Source of the DNA: an uncultured Granulosicoccaceae bacterium
Lineage (GTDB): Bacteria > Pseudomonadota > Gammaproteobacteria > Granulosicoccales > Granulosicoccaceae
Reading direction: 5' to 3'
NCBI GenBank assembly: GCA_938003855.1
Contig: CALKXD010000064.1
Span: 32,028 to 96,027 of the forward strand
DNA length: 64,000 bases
The notes under the pieces were generated by a model. The model had not been told where the DNA came from, made no database searches, and saw only the letters and a program-made list of their open reading frames with translations. Position numbers and translations under genes: made by a program. Below, piece by piece: positions 18,126 to 26,371 of this stretch; the first letter of the stretch is position 1; each line of letters starts with the position of its first letter.

Positions 18126-19421
18126 TTGGCCAGACAAAAATTTTCACTGCCAGAGGGCACTCATACGGTCGCCATGGGTGTTGGAGACCTGAATGGCGTG
18201 CTGCGTGGCAAGCGCATACCGTCTACTCACTGGGACACCATCTGCGAGAACGGCAATGCTCTGTCTATAGCGCTGCTTGCTATCGATATGACTTGCGACG
18301 TCTGGGACACTCCGTACGTAAATTTCGACAACGGCTACCCGGATATGCACATGTTTCCACTGACACAGCCGGTCGCGGTACCGTGGGAACCCGGTGTTGC
18401 AGCTTGTCTGGCTTATGCAGAAGGCATGGATCATCAGCCCGTGCCAATCGACCCCCGTCAGGCTCTGGTCCGGCAGACAGAACGCGCTGCGGCCATGGGA
18501 TACAACATTCAGGTGGGTACTGAGCTTGAGTTCTATCTGCTCGACCCGGAAACCCTGCAACCACCCGATCAGGGCATACAGGTCTATTCACTGGCGCGTG
18601 CCGCCGAGCTTGAATACGTCCTCGGTCCGATTCGCCAGCAGATTAATGAGCTGGGCATCCCTATAGAACAATCCAATCCCGAGTATGCACCGGGCCAGGT
18701 CGAAGTAAATATTCGCTATGATGAAGCATTGCTCGCCGCCGACCGGGTAGTGATGTTCCGCTCGATGGTAAAGCAACTCGCCGCACAGCACGGCCTGCTG
18801 GCAACCTTTATGGCCAAACCGTTCTTTGAGCAGTCAGGTAACGGTTTTCATACGCATCACTCTGTCTGGGCCGACGGCACCAACGTTTTCGCCGATAACG
18901 GTAAGCTGAGTGACACCGGCAAGCACTATCTGGCCGGTATACAAAAGCGCATGGCCGAAATGGCCATCAGTGGTGCTACCACACCCAACAGTTATCGACG
19001 TCGTCAACCCTATACGTTTTGTCCGATCAATACCTCCTGGGGCATTGACAACAGAACCGTCGGGTTGCGGGTCATCGAAGGCTCGGCAAGCTCGGTCCGG
19101 GTCGAAAAACGTGACGCCAGCGCTGATTGCAACCCGTACTTTCTACTGGCGTGCGAAATCGCCGCCGGTCTTGATGGTATAGAGCAGAAACTGCAGCCCT
19201 CTGCGATGACGGAAGGCAACGGCTATGAAGATCAGTCGGCAGAAGGGATACCACTGAACCTGGCGGATGCGGTTGCGTTGGCGCGCGGTTCTGACTTCAT
19301 GAGTGATGTCTGCGGCACCGACGCACTGGAAATACTGCTGCAACAGGCCGAACGCGAAATCGGATTCGTTGACTCGCAGGTTACACCGGTGGAAGTTGAC
19401 CGGTACCTGCGTAACTTCTGA
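18126..19421 (+). CDS. Glutamine synthetase-like gamma-glutamyl-amine ligase (first gene of BMC operon)
   Basis: A 431-residue protein starting at TTG, with the ribosome site GAGGAGAG just upstream. It belongs to the glutamine synthetase superfamily: VGTELEFYLL near residue 129 and YAPGQVEVNI near 192 carry metal-binding glutamates, MAKPFFEQSGNGFHTHHS near 240 holds the ATP/glutamate site His, and NSYRRRQPYTF near 295 holds catalytic arginines. Short, diverged members of this type (PuuA, GmaS, GlnT) join glutamate to an amine with ATP. The context of amine oxidase, aldehyde dehydrogenase and shell proteins makes true ammonia assimilation less likely than gamma-glutamylation of an organic amine. 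It lies 34 bases ahead of the BMC vertex gene. The amine is unknown. Confidence 0.85.
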   Translation: MARQKFSLPEGTHTVAMGVGDLNGVLRGKRIPSTHWDTICENGNALSIALLAIDMTCDVWDTPYVNFDNGYPDMHMFPLTQPVAVPWEPGVAACLAYAEGMDHQPVPIDPRQALVRQTERAAAMGYNIQVGTELEFYLLDPETLQPPDQGIQVYSLARAAELEYVLGPIRQQINELGIPIEQSNPEYAPGQVEVNIRYDEALLAADRVVMFRSMVKQLAAQHGLLATFMAKPFFEQSGNGFHTHHSVWADGTNVFADNGKLSDTGKHYLAGIQKRMAEMAISGATTPNSYRRRQPYTFCPINTSWGIDNRTVGLRVIEGSASSVRVEKRDASADCNPYFLLACEIAAGLDGIEQKLQPSAMTEGNGYEDQSAEGIPLNLADAVALARGSDFMSDVCGTDALEILLQQAEREIGFVDSQVTPVEVDRYLRNF

Positions 19422-19455
19422 TGACTGAAGCGCATTTAATCAGCGGTTTTTTGCG

Positions 19456-19809
19456 ATGAAAATAGCCAGAGTCACTGGAAGCCTCACGGCAACTGTTAAA
19501 GACAGTCAGCTTACCGGTACGGTGTTGCTGGTCGCAGATATCGAAGACGCCGATGGCAACGTGCTTGAAAAAAGTGTGGTGGCGGCAGACAGCTGCTCCG
19601 CGGGTCCCGGTGATCTGGTACTGCTGAGTACCGGCAGCGCCGCGCGGCTGCCAGCCGCTATGGCCGGCAAACCGGTTGATCTGACCATAGTTGCGATTAT
19701 AGAAAACCTCACCATACCCACCAACAGGTCCAGCGCCAGGCGCGTTGCAAAGCCTGTTGCCAAAAAGACGGTGTCGAAGAAAAAGACATCGGCAAGAAGG
19801 ATAAAATAA
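19456..19809 (+). CDS. BMC vertex (pentamer, EutN/CcmL-type) shell protein with basic tail
   Basis: A 117-residue protein. Residues 1-90 match the EutN/CcmL fold: [16 protein letters not shown], then [13 protein letters not shown], a central [15 protein letters not shown] and the closing [13 protein letters not shown]. These pentamers cap the vertices of bacterial microcompartments. Residues ~92-117 are an unusual tail, highly enriched in Lys and Arg ([16 protein letters not shown]). Such a tail is absent from the usual 85-100-residue family members and may contact nucleic acid, cargo or the neighbouring shell facets. It ends two bases before the BMC hexamer gene, so the two are translated together. 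Confidence 0.88.
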   Translation: MKIARVTGSLTATVKDSQLTGTVLLVADIEDADGNVLEKSVVAADSCSAGPGDLVLLSTGSAARLPAAMAGKPVDLTIVAIIENLTIPTNRSSARRVAKPVAKKTVSKKKTSARRIK

Positions 19810-19810
19810 A

Positions 19811-20116
19811 ATGGCAAATTTAAATGGCCAGACAGCGCTAGGCATGATCGAAACCCGTGGTCTTGTCGCGGCTATCGAAGCCGCTGATGCGATGGCAAAG
19901 GCGGCCAATGTGACAATCGTCAGTCAGACCAAGTCAGGCGGTGGGTTGATTGCCACACTGATCCGTGGTGAGGTAGGCGCTGTTAAAGCCGCCACTGACG
20001 CGGCGTCTGTGGCGGCGAATAAAGTCGGCGAGGTAGTCGCCGTGCATGTGATCCCGCGCCCGCACGACGAACTCGAAGCAATACTGGCTGATCTCGGTGG
20101 CGGCTCTGCCGGGTAG
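19811..20116 (+). CDS. BMC hexamer shell protein (BMC-H, EutM/CcmK-type)
   Basis: A 101-residue single BMC-domain protein. [20 protein letters not shown] at residues 9-28, [20 protein letters not shown] near 34 and [14 protein letters not shown] near 54 are the classical BMC-H signatures. [14 protein letters not shown] at the end is the usual C-terminal helix. Such proteins tile the flat facets of microcompartments, and their central pore passes substrates and products. The pore-loop region KSGGGLIA fits the standard hexamer. It follows the pentamer gene after one base and precedes the opine-dehydrogenase-like gene by 23 bases. Confidence 0.92.
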   Translation: MANLNGQTALGMIETRGLVAAIEAADAMAKAANVTIVSQTKSGGGLIATLIRGEVGAVKAATDAASVAANKVGEVVAVHVIPRPHDELEAILADLGGGSAG

Positions 20117-20139
20117 TCTCTGCACATCAGAGCGATCTC

Positions 20140-21330
20140 ATGAGCGATAGCGCATTTCAGCAGTTTGCCGAGGCGGCAGCCAGGCGAGCCACAAAGCCTG
20201 CTCCGGCGGCGATCCAGTTCAGTAAAATCACAGTCCTAGGTGGTGGTGCGGATGCCCGGTTGCTGGCCGCACTGTGTCTGGCCGCAGGCGCTGAGGTGAC
20301 GTTGTTTTCAGCGTACGGCAGCGAGCTCGACGCACTGCGTGGTGCCGGTAGTATTGCCTTGCGCGGCGACGGTCCGGTTGGCAGCTACCAGGTCGACCAA
20401 AGTGGTTTACCTTCTATAAAGACAACGGCTGAGCTTGATCGTTCGGTGGCTGATGCCAACCTTATTTTTTTAACCGGCCCGGTTCACAAGCAGCGTACCT
20501 ATGCGATGGTACTGGCCGATCATCTGCGCGATGGTCAATGTGTGGTGCTGGCACCCGGGCGCTCTCTGGCGGCGGCTGAAACCGCCTGGCTGTTGAAGGT
20601 CGGCGGCTGCACCGCTGATATCACCCTGATCGAAACCCAGGGCCTGCCGTACTGGTCAACTGTTAATGGTTCTGTGCTGCAGTTGCAGTCAGCGGCACCG
20701 GTTGCCGCGGCGACGCTGCCGGCTGGTCGCGACCATATGATCGACGGTTTAAGTCACTTTTTGCCCAACCTTCGCGCGGTACAGAATACTACCCAAAGCA
20801 GTTTCGCTGACGGCTCGGGGCTGGTAGAAGTACCGGCGCTCATTATCGGGGGGTGTGCAGTCGGTGATGGTTTGCCGGTAGTGCCGGAGGGTGGCACAGC
20901 GCTGCCGGAGAACACTACTTTCCGCTCACTGATTGGCACTGAACATCTGACCGTTATAGAGCAGTTGGCCGCAGAGCGCTGTAAAGTTGCAGCAGCATTC
21001 GGTGTACGCGCTATGCCCACACTTGACGAGTGGCTCGATTGCCATGCCGGGGCGTTGCGGGGGGCGGGAAGCCGTGCCGTGCCTGATCATGCAGCGTCGC
21101 ATGCCGTGATACGTTGTGCCACTGTCGGATCTCTGGTGCCGCTGCAGTCAGCGGCACAGATCGCCAACGTCGATGTGCCACTAACGCGCTCGATGATTAC
21201 GCTTGCCGGAGCTGTGCTCGGCGCTGATGTGCGAACCTCAGGGCGGCAACTGCAGAATATCGGGGTTGATAACACCGATATAGACAATGCACGTCGGTCG
21301 CTCGATAACATAAACCGGGGTGCACGCTAA
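20140..21330 (+). CDS. NAD(P)-dependent opine/octopine dehydrogenase-like protein of the BMC operon
   Basis: A 396-residue protein. ITVLGGGADARLLAALCLAA at residues 31-50 is a Rossmann nucleotide-binding motif, and EVTLFSAYGSELDALRGAG follows. LADHLRDGQCVVLAPGRS and LIETQGLPYW near 127-173 match the N-terminal domain of octopine/nopaline dehydrogenases and related ketopantoate-reductase-like enzymes. The C-terminal half is more diverged. Those enzymes form or split an N-carboxyalkyl amino acid with NAD(P)H, and an N-alkyl-glutamate would be a similar compound. The first ~28 residues (SAFQQFAEAAARR then a Pro/Ala stretch) look like an amphipathic helix plus linker, as in cargo-targeting peptides. 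It overlaps the next gene by one base (TAATG). The role is inference. Confidence 0.65.
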   Translation: MSDSAFQQFAEAAARRATKPAPAAIQFSKITVLGGGADARLLAALCLAAGAEVTLFSAYGSELDALRGAGSIALRGDGPVGSYQVDQSGLPSIKTTAELDRSVADANLIFLTGPVHKQRTYAMVLADHLRDGQCVVLAPGRSLAAAETAWLLKVGGCTADITLIETQGLPYWSTVNGSVLQLQSAAPVAAATLPAGRDHMIDGLSHFLPNLRAVQNTTQSSFADGSGLVEVPALIIGGCAVGDGLPVVPEGGTALPENTTFRSLIGTEHLTVIEQLAAERCKVAAAFGVRAMPTLDEWLDCHAGALRGAGSRAVPDHAASHAVIRCATVGSLVPLQSAAQIANVDVPLTRSMITLAGAVLGADVRTSGRQLQNIGVDNTDIDNARRSLDNINRGAR

Positions 21331-22721
21331 TGGATGATGATCTGCGCTCTGTTGCGGCGGCCCGTCGCGCTTGTGAATCCGCATTTTCTGCCTACCGGAA
21401 ATTTCTAGGCACTGACCCCGCACATATAGACGCTATTGTAGAGGCGATGGCTCGCGCTATAGAGCCTGAAGCGCGTCGACTCGGGCAATTGGCGGTCGAT
21501 GAGACCGGCTACGGCAACGTCGATGACAAGCGCGTAAAAAATATGTTTAATGCGCTGTCGGTGGCCGAGTATCTGCGCGATATCACGACACTCGGGATCC
21601 TATGGCAGGATGACGTCAGCAAAGTGGCCGCCATCGGCGAGCCCATGGGCGTGGTGGCAGCACTGATCCCGGTCACCAACCCGACATCCACCATTATATT
21701 TAAAGTTCTGTCTGCGGTGAAAGCCGGCAATGCGATTGTCTGCGCGCCTCACCCGCGGGGTGTTGACTGCGGTCTTGAAACTGTGCGTATCATGGCTGAA
21801 GTGGCTAACCGCATGGGGGCACCCGCCGGCCTGATTCAATGCCTCGAACACGTCACGATTCAGGGCACCGCAGAACTAATGAAACACCGCCGTACCTCTA
21901 TTGTGATGGCGACCGGCGGTCCTGCGATGGTGCGCGCTGCGTATTCATCCGGCAAGCCGACATTGGCGGTTGGGGCAGGCAATGTTCCGTGTTATGTGCA
22001 TGCATCCAAAGCCGCCGATCTCACCGAAGTCGCCGAGCAGATCATCACGTCTAAATCGTTTGACTACGGTACCGCCTGTGTCTCTGAGCAGGCAGTCATC
22101 GCCGATAAAAAAATTGCCCGTGATTTACGCCATGAACTGAAAATGAAAGGGGCTTATTTCTGCACGCCGGCGGAAGCTGATCGCCTGGCGCGGGTTATTT
22201 TTCGCGGTAAGCAGGCGATGGATCCTGACAATGTCGGCCAGTCGCCGCAAGTGCTGGCGCAACGTGCCGACTTCTCAATCCCGCCGCGAACGCGCTGTCT
22301 GGTGAGTGAAGAAACAGAAATCGGCTGGCAACGTCCGTTGTCCGCAGAAAAACTCAATCCGGTACTGGCTTTCTATGAATCCCGCGACACCGGGCATGGA
22401 CTGGCACAATCTCAATCGATAGCCCGCTTTGAAGGCTGGGGCCACAGCGCGGTGATTCACAGTGATGATCCCACTGTGGTCTCCGCGTATAGTGCGCTGC
22501 CGGTCGGACGCGTTCTGGTGAACACACCGGCTATTCTCGGTGGTATGGGGTATTCCACAGATCTTGAACCCAGCTTTATGCTCGGCACGGGGACCTGGTC
22601 CGGGTCAATTACCTCTGACAATGTCACTGCACTGCATCTGATCAACATAAAGCGCGTCGCCTACGAGTGTCGTCCGTGGCGCGATATCTTTGACGAGTAC
22701 GGGGAAACCGGTGTCCAGTGA
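21330..22721 (+). CDS. CoA-acylating aldehyde dehydrogenase (PduP/EutE/SauS-like)
   Basis: A 463-residue protein, the usual size for acylating aldehyde dehydrogenases. ALIPVTNPTSTIIFKVLSAV near residue 111, APHPRG near 139 and the catalytic Cys in SFDYGTACVSEQ near residue 250 are diagnostic for the CoA-dependent branch. GGMGYSTDLEPSFMLGTGTW is a conserved C-terminal block. The enzyme converts an aldehyde plus CoA and NAD+ to acyl-CoA and NADH, the shared core reaction of metabolosomes. The N-terminal 60 residues are helical and may target it to the shell. It overlaps the start of the BMC trimer gene. Aldehyde identity is unknown; acetaldehyde-, propionaldehyde- and sulfoacetaldehyde-type enzymes share these motifs. 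Confidence 0.9.
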   Translation: MDDDLRSVAAARRACESAFSAYRKFLGTDPAHIDAIVEAMARAIEPEARRLGQLAVDETGYGNVDDKRVKNMFNALSVAEYLRDITTLGILWQDDVSKVAAIGEPMGVVAALIPVTNPTSTIIFKVLSAVKAGNAIVCAPHPRGVDCGLETVRIMAEVANRMGAPAGLIQCLEHVTIQGTAELMKHRRTSIVMATGGPAMVRAAYSSGKPTLAVGAGNVPCYVHASKAADLTEVAEQIITSKSFDYGTACVSEQAVIADKKIARDLRHELKMKGAYFCTPAEADRLARVIFRGKQAMDPDNVGQSPQVLAQRADFSIPPRTRCLVSEETEIGWQRPLSAEKLNPVLAFYESRDTGHGLAQSQSIARFEGWGHSAVIHSDDPTVVSAYSALPVGRVLVNTPAILGGMGYSTDLEPSFMLGTGTWSGSITSDNVTALHLINIKRVAYECRPWRDIFDEYGETGVQ

Positions 22722-23337
22722 AATAACCATAAGAGCGTTGATGCAGATTGATAATCTGCAGCCTAAATTTGCCGCCTATAACGGTGCCACTGTGCAGGGA
22801 TCTGTGCCGTTGTCAGGGGATACCGTTCTGATTGGAGAGATGGCACCGGGTAACGGGGTATTTACCCTGATTGACCGGGCTTTGAAGGCCAGCGCGGTGG
22901 AGGCAACTTCACAGTTGGTAGAACGTGAATTCGGTTTTTTTATCCTGCGCTCGCCATCTAACGCCGAGGTCAGTGCTGCGCGCGATGCGATACTCGCCGA
23001 GCTTGGCGCCAGCATGACAGACCGCCTGAAACCATCCGTTGAGTCAACCCAGATTATCACCTCGGTCGAGCCCTATCAGGCGCAGTTACTGAACAAATGG
23101 CGCAAGGGCGCGTTGCTGGTGCCGGGTCAGACTCTGGGTATCATCGAGTGTTCGCCAGCCGCCTATATTTCAGTGGCAGCCAATGAAGCCGAGAAATCGG
23201 CCGAGATAGATATCGTTGAGGTCAGGGCGGTAGGGCGCTATGGACGTTTGTTTATTTCCGGCTCTGAAGACTCGGTCAAGGCCGGAGTCGAGGCCGCCAC
23301 CAGCGCGATCAATGCGATGGACGGGCAGAGCACCTGA
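22711..23337 (+). CDS. BMC trimer shell protein (BMC-T, two BMC domains, probably permuted)
   Basis: From the GTG at 22711 the protein has 208 residues; a TTG at 22690 in frame is an alternative with a longer overlap. Two BMC domains are visible: one ending around AAYNGATVQGSV-GEFG-like sequences (residues ~5-95), and a second with NKWRKGALLVPGQTLGIIEC and SPAAYISVAANEAEKSAEI near 125-165. The order of elements resembles the permuted trimers of the CsoS1D type, some of which stack and have a gated larger pore. Trimers pass bulky cofactors or substrates. With the BMC-H and pentamer genes this completes a minimal one-of-each shell set. It joins the next gene by a TGATG overlap. Confidence 0.82.
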   Translation: MSSEITIRALMQIDNLQPKFAAYNGATVQGSVPLSGDTVLIGEMAPGNGVFTLIDRALKASAVEATSQLVEREFGFFILRSPSNAEVSAARDAILAELGASMTDRLKPSVESTQIITSVEPYQAQLLNKWRKGALLVPGQTLGIIECSPAAYISVAANEAEKSAEIDIVEVRAVGRYGRLFISGSEDSVKAGVEAATSAINAMDGQST

Positions 23338-24542
23338 TGCCGCAGCAGCCGACACAAAAACGCGTGATCGGTGCAGAGCATATCTCTGATGCACATGCGC
23401 GTGGTTTACTGCAAATAGAAGTATTTCCCGGTGATATTGTCACCACTCTGGCGACAGAATCAGCCCAGCGTCTGGGTATTAAGTTGCTCGATGGTCCATT
23501 GCCGAAAGCAAATGTCCACCGCACAGACGGTGCTACCGCAATGCGTCGGTCACTGTATCGGCGTTCTCCACGCTGGGTCGCGCCATCAGCTTCATCAGCC
23601 AAGCGACGTGTCCATCGGTTTTCGAAAATTGCGCTGGTCGGTGCCGGCAATGTCGGCTGCACTATCGCCCAGCTTGCGGCACACGCAGATTTAAGCGCGC
23701 AAATTACCCTGATTGATCTGGTACCCGGTCTGGCTGAGTCAATAGCCCTGGATTTAAACCACGCAGCGGGAATCACGCGCAGTAAGGCGATTGCCGATGG
23801 TGGAACCGATCTTACCCGGGTCGCCAATGCCGATGTCGTCGTGGTTACGGCCGGGCGTCCGCGTACCCCTGGAATGCTGCGCTCGGATCTCATCGAAATA
23901 AATCGCCGTGTGATACGAAAAGTCGGCGAGGCCGTGAAAGAATCTGCACCGGATGCGATTGTTATTGTAGTGACCAACCCGCTCGATGAAATGACCGTCG
24001 AGATGCTGCATGCGACCGGCTTCAGTCGCGATAAAGTTCTGGGCATGGCCGGCACGCTGGACAGCAGCCGCTTTCGACAGGCATTGGCTCAGGCGGCTTC
24101 GGTTAATTGCGCTGATGTTGAAGCCATGACGCTAGGCTCCCACGGTGACGAGATGGCACCGGTTTTATCGCGGGCTCGCATTAAGGATCGTCCTCTCGAT
24201 GTGCACCTGTCCGCAGACACCATTGCCGACAGTGCGCAGCAGGCGGTGGCCGGTGGCGCCGCGGTGGTGAAGCTTCGACGCACCGGCTCCGCATTTATTG
24301 CGCCGGCCTATGCCACACTCGAAATACTCGATCACCTGCGCGGTGCACGCACCGGCACAGTGCCGGTATCGGTAATGCTGGAAGGCGAATACGGTATTAA
24401 CGATGTGGTGCTTGGTGTGCCCTGTGAACTGGGTATGCAGGGTCTGACAGGTGTGCAGGAAATCACCCTGAACGATCAGGAAACACAGGCGCTTCACGAA
24501 GCCGCCCGTGCTATAAAAGACCGTCTGGCAGACCTCACATGA
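23337..24542 (+). CDS. Malate dehydrogenase-like enzyme with N-terminal ~95-residue extension
   Basis: A 401-residue protein, about 90 longer than normal MDH/LDH enzymes. Residues ~97-400 are a complete malate/lactate dehydrogenase: IALVGAGNVGCTIAQLAA (NAD site), VTAGRPRTPGMLRSDL where the Arg-rich loop favours malate over lactate, VTNPLDEMT, and the catalytic LGSHGDEMAPVL. The extension has a compact motif (AEHISDAHARGLLQIEVFPG, then IVTTLATESAQRLGIKL) followed by a basic linker. It looks like a docking or encapsulation module; similar short segments are known on other BMC cargo proteins, but I cannot name this one. A role in recycling NADH inside the shell is likely, since no alcohol dehydrogenase is present. 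Its stop overlaps the RidA start (ATGA). Confidence 0.8.
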   Translation: MPQQPTQKRVIGAEHISDAHARGLLQIEVFPGDIVTTLATESAQRLGIKLLDGPLPKANVHRTDGATAMRRSLYRRSPRWVAPSASSAKRRVHRFSKIALVGAGNVGCTIAQLAAHADLSAQITLIDLVPGLAESIALDLNHAAGITRSKAIADGGTDLTRVANADVVVVTAGRPRTPGMLRSDLIEINRRVIRKVGEAVKESAPDAIVIVVTNPLDEMTVEMLHATGFSRDKVLGMAGTLDSSRFRQALAQAASVNCADVEAMTLGSHGDEMAPVLSRARIKDRPLDVHLSADTIADSAQQAVAGGAAVVKLRRTGSAFIAPAYATLEILDHLRGARTGTVPVSVMLEGEYGINDVVLGVPCELGMQGLTGVQEITLNDQETQALHEAARAIKDRLADLT

Positions 24543-24949
24543 TCATAAAGAATGTTAAAACCGGTGGCAGGTTTGAGGAAATCGGGGCCTATTCCCGGGT
24601 AAAGCGGGTTGGGCCTTTTGTCTATGTTGCCGGGACCACCGCCATCGAGCCCAGTGGCAAATTACACGCGCCCGGTGATACCGCCGCACAGTCACGGTAT
24701 ATTTTTAAACGCATCGAAGACGCCATGCGCGACGTAGGTGCAACACTTCAACAAGTGGTCAGGACACGCGCTTATTTTACCGATATGGCCACCGCAGGAG
24801 AATTCGTACAGGTCCATGGCGAAGTCTTCAAAGGCATTGATCCGGTGACGTGCGGTGTTGAGGCAGGACTGACCATGGATGGCATGATGATAGAAATAGA
24901 GGTAGACGCCTTGATCCTCGATAGTAACGGGGAGTTCGATTTTAACTAA
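24539..24949 (+). CDS. RidA/YjgF-family protein
   Basis: A 136-residue protein with the Rid fold: KRVGPFVYVAGTTAIEPSGK, QSRYIFKRIEDAMRDVGA, VRTRAYFTDM and the C-terminal MMIEIEVDALI. Active RidA enzymes hydrolyse reactive enamine/imine intermediates and use an Arg just before the last strand. That position reads PVTCGVEAGL here, with no Arg, so imine hydrolase activity is doubtful; it may bind or act on another ligand. Its ATG overlaps the stop of the malate-dehydrogenase-like gene by four bases, so it is part of the BMC operon. An amine-oxidation pathway that creates imines fits its presence. Confidence 0.82.
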   Translation: MIIKNVKTGGRFEEIGAYSRVKRVGPFVYVAGTTAIEPSGKLHAPGDTAAQSRYIFKRIEDAMRDVGATLQQVVRTRAYFTDMATAGEFVQVHGEVFKGIDPVTCGVEAGLTMDGMMIEIEVDALILDSNGEFDFN

Positions 24950-24956
24950 ACGTACA

Positions 24957-25076
24957 GTGCTCCAGGATGGCCGGGCCCAGGTGCGCGCCATCGTTCATGA
25001 ACCCAGTGTAAGCGTGATGACAGACCGTATAGGCGGACAGCACGCACCACAATCCAACCCGAGGGATATTCAATGA
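24957..25076 (+). CDS. Possible 39-codon small ORF overlapping the binding-protein start
   Basis: From GTG 24957 a frame of 39 codons runs to TGA 25076, and its stop overlaps the ATG of the solute-binding protein (ATGA). The predicted peptide is polar (QDGRAQVRAIVHEPSVSVM near the start). The position suggests translational coupling or a leader peptide. It could equally be chance in a 123-base gap. No family recognised. Confidence 0.25.
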   Translation: MLQDGRAQVRAIVHEPSVSVMTDRIGGQHAPQSNPRDIQ

Positions 25077-26362
25077 GCTTTAAGAAAACGACATTGCTGG
25101 CAGCCATGGCTGTGGCTGCTATCACGCAATCTGCGGTGGCAGACATCAAGGTGGGCTATATCGGCTCGCTGTCATCTGACACCGGTCTGAGCACGCTTCG
25201 CGGTGCGGAAATCGCCATAGAAGAGCTCAATGCGAGTGGTGGAGTGCTGGGTCAGAAAATTGAGCTGGTCAAAGCCGATACCAGTGAAGATCCCACCGAA
25301 GGTGTCAAGGCCTACGAGTATCTGGCAGAGACTGAAGAAGTTGATTTTATAATCTCCGGTTCAATCGATGATGTATCACTTGGCTGGTTGCCACGTATGC
25401 AGGAGTTTCAGATTCCAACTCTGGACACCTGGACCTCCTACATTGGCATTATCGATATGATCGTCGAAGACTACGAAACCATGAAACCCTACTTCATGAA
25501 CATTGCCTCTGACGAAGCGTTGGCCACACTCTATATTGATTTTGGTAAAGACGTACTGGCTGAGAAAATGGGCTGGAGTTCGGTAGTTATTCTGCAGGAG
25601 GACACCGCTTTTGGTGGCGCCATTGCCGGTCTGGTGACCGATGCACTGGCGCCAAATGCCGGTATCGAAGTAAAAGAGTCAATCGTCTATGACATCACCA
25701 CCAACGACTTTGCGCCTCTGTTTTCCCGTGCGCAGGATTCCGGCGCCGATTTCATCTATCTGATCAGCTCAGTGAATTCGCAGGTGGTGTCGTCCCAGTA
25801 TGTAAAGCTGCAGGTTCCGATGGGTATGACCGGAGTCAACGTGGCAGCGCTCGGGCAGGAGTTCTGGGAAGACACCGGTGGCGCGGCGGGGGGTATTTCA
25901 ACGCTGTCGCCCATTCCGTCGGTAGGGTTTAAGCTCGATCCTGTCTCGCAGGCCTTTGTCGATACCTATCAGGCCAAGTACGATACCCGCCCGATCATGC
26001 CTCACTTCAATGGCTTTAATGCTTATCATGGCGTAAAGCAGGCGATGGCAGCGGCAGAAGAAGCTGGTGAATTTAACAACACCAGTTGGGTCACGGCGAT
26101 GGAAAAGCAGGACCTCACGCTGAAACTAGACGGCGAAACCTGGCTGCGTTACGCGTTTTGGGGTAACGATGAAATTGAACCCCGCACCGGACGCACCTAT
26201 CCGCACAATGCCCGCTTCGATATCACTGAGCCCTACGATGAAGCGTCTCCATCGATGGTGGTTATTCAGTGGTACGAGGATGGCAGCAGCGCTGTAGTCT
26301 ACCCGGAGAAATACAAGACCGGTGAATTCACTGTTCCTAGCTGGGTAAAGGCTAAGAAGTAA
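25073..26362 (+). CDS. HAAT-family ABC transporter substrate-binding protein
   Basis: A 429-residue periplasmic binding protein. The first ~23 residues are a signal peptide (two Lys, then TTLLAAMAVAAITQSAVA and cleavage after Ala). IKVGYIGSLSSDTGLSTLRG and GAEIAIEELNASGGVLGQK follow, as in Leu/Ile/Val-, amide- and urea-binding proteins of the HAAT family. The ribosome site GAGGGA precedes the ATG by about seven bases. It lies in the BMC operon directly upstream of two permease and two ATPase genes and presumably captures the nitrogen compound that the compartment degrades. A stem-loop lies behind it. Ligand unknown. Confidence 0.9.
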   Translation: MSFKKTTLLAAMAVAAITQSAVADIKVGYIGSLSSDTGLSTLRGAEIAIEELNASGGVLGQKIELVKADTSEDPTEGVKAYEYLAETEEVDFIISGSIDDVSLGWLPRMQEFQIPTLDTWTSYIGIIDMIVEDYETMKPYFMNIASDEALATLYIDFGKDVLAEKMGWSSVVILQEDTAFGGAIAGLVTDALAPNAGIEVKESIVYDITTNDFAPLFSRAQDSGADFIYLISSVNSQVVSSQYVKLQVPMGMTGVNVAALGQEFWEDTGGAAGGISTLSPIPSVGFKLDPVSQAFVDTYQAKYDTRPIMPHFNGFNAYHGVKQAMAAAEEAGEFNNTSWVTAMEKQDLTLKLDGETWLRYAFWGNDEIEPRTGRTYPHNARFDITEPYDEASPSMVVIQWYEDGSSAVVYPEKYKTGEFTVPSWVKAKK

Positions 26363-26371
26363 AAGTAACTG

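Noticed and set aside
18280..18591. Minus-strand frames opposite the GS-like gene
   Set aside because: Antisense shadows; the GS motifs on the plus strand are unambiguous.
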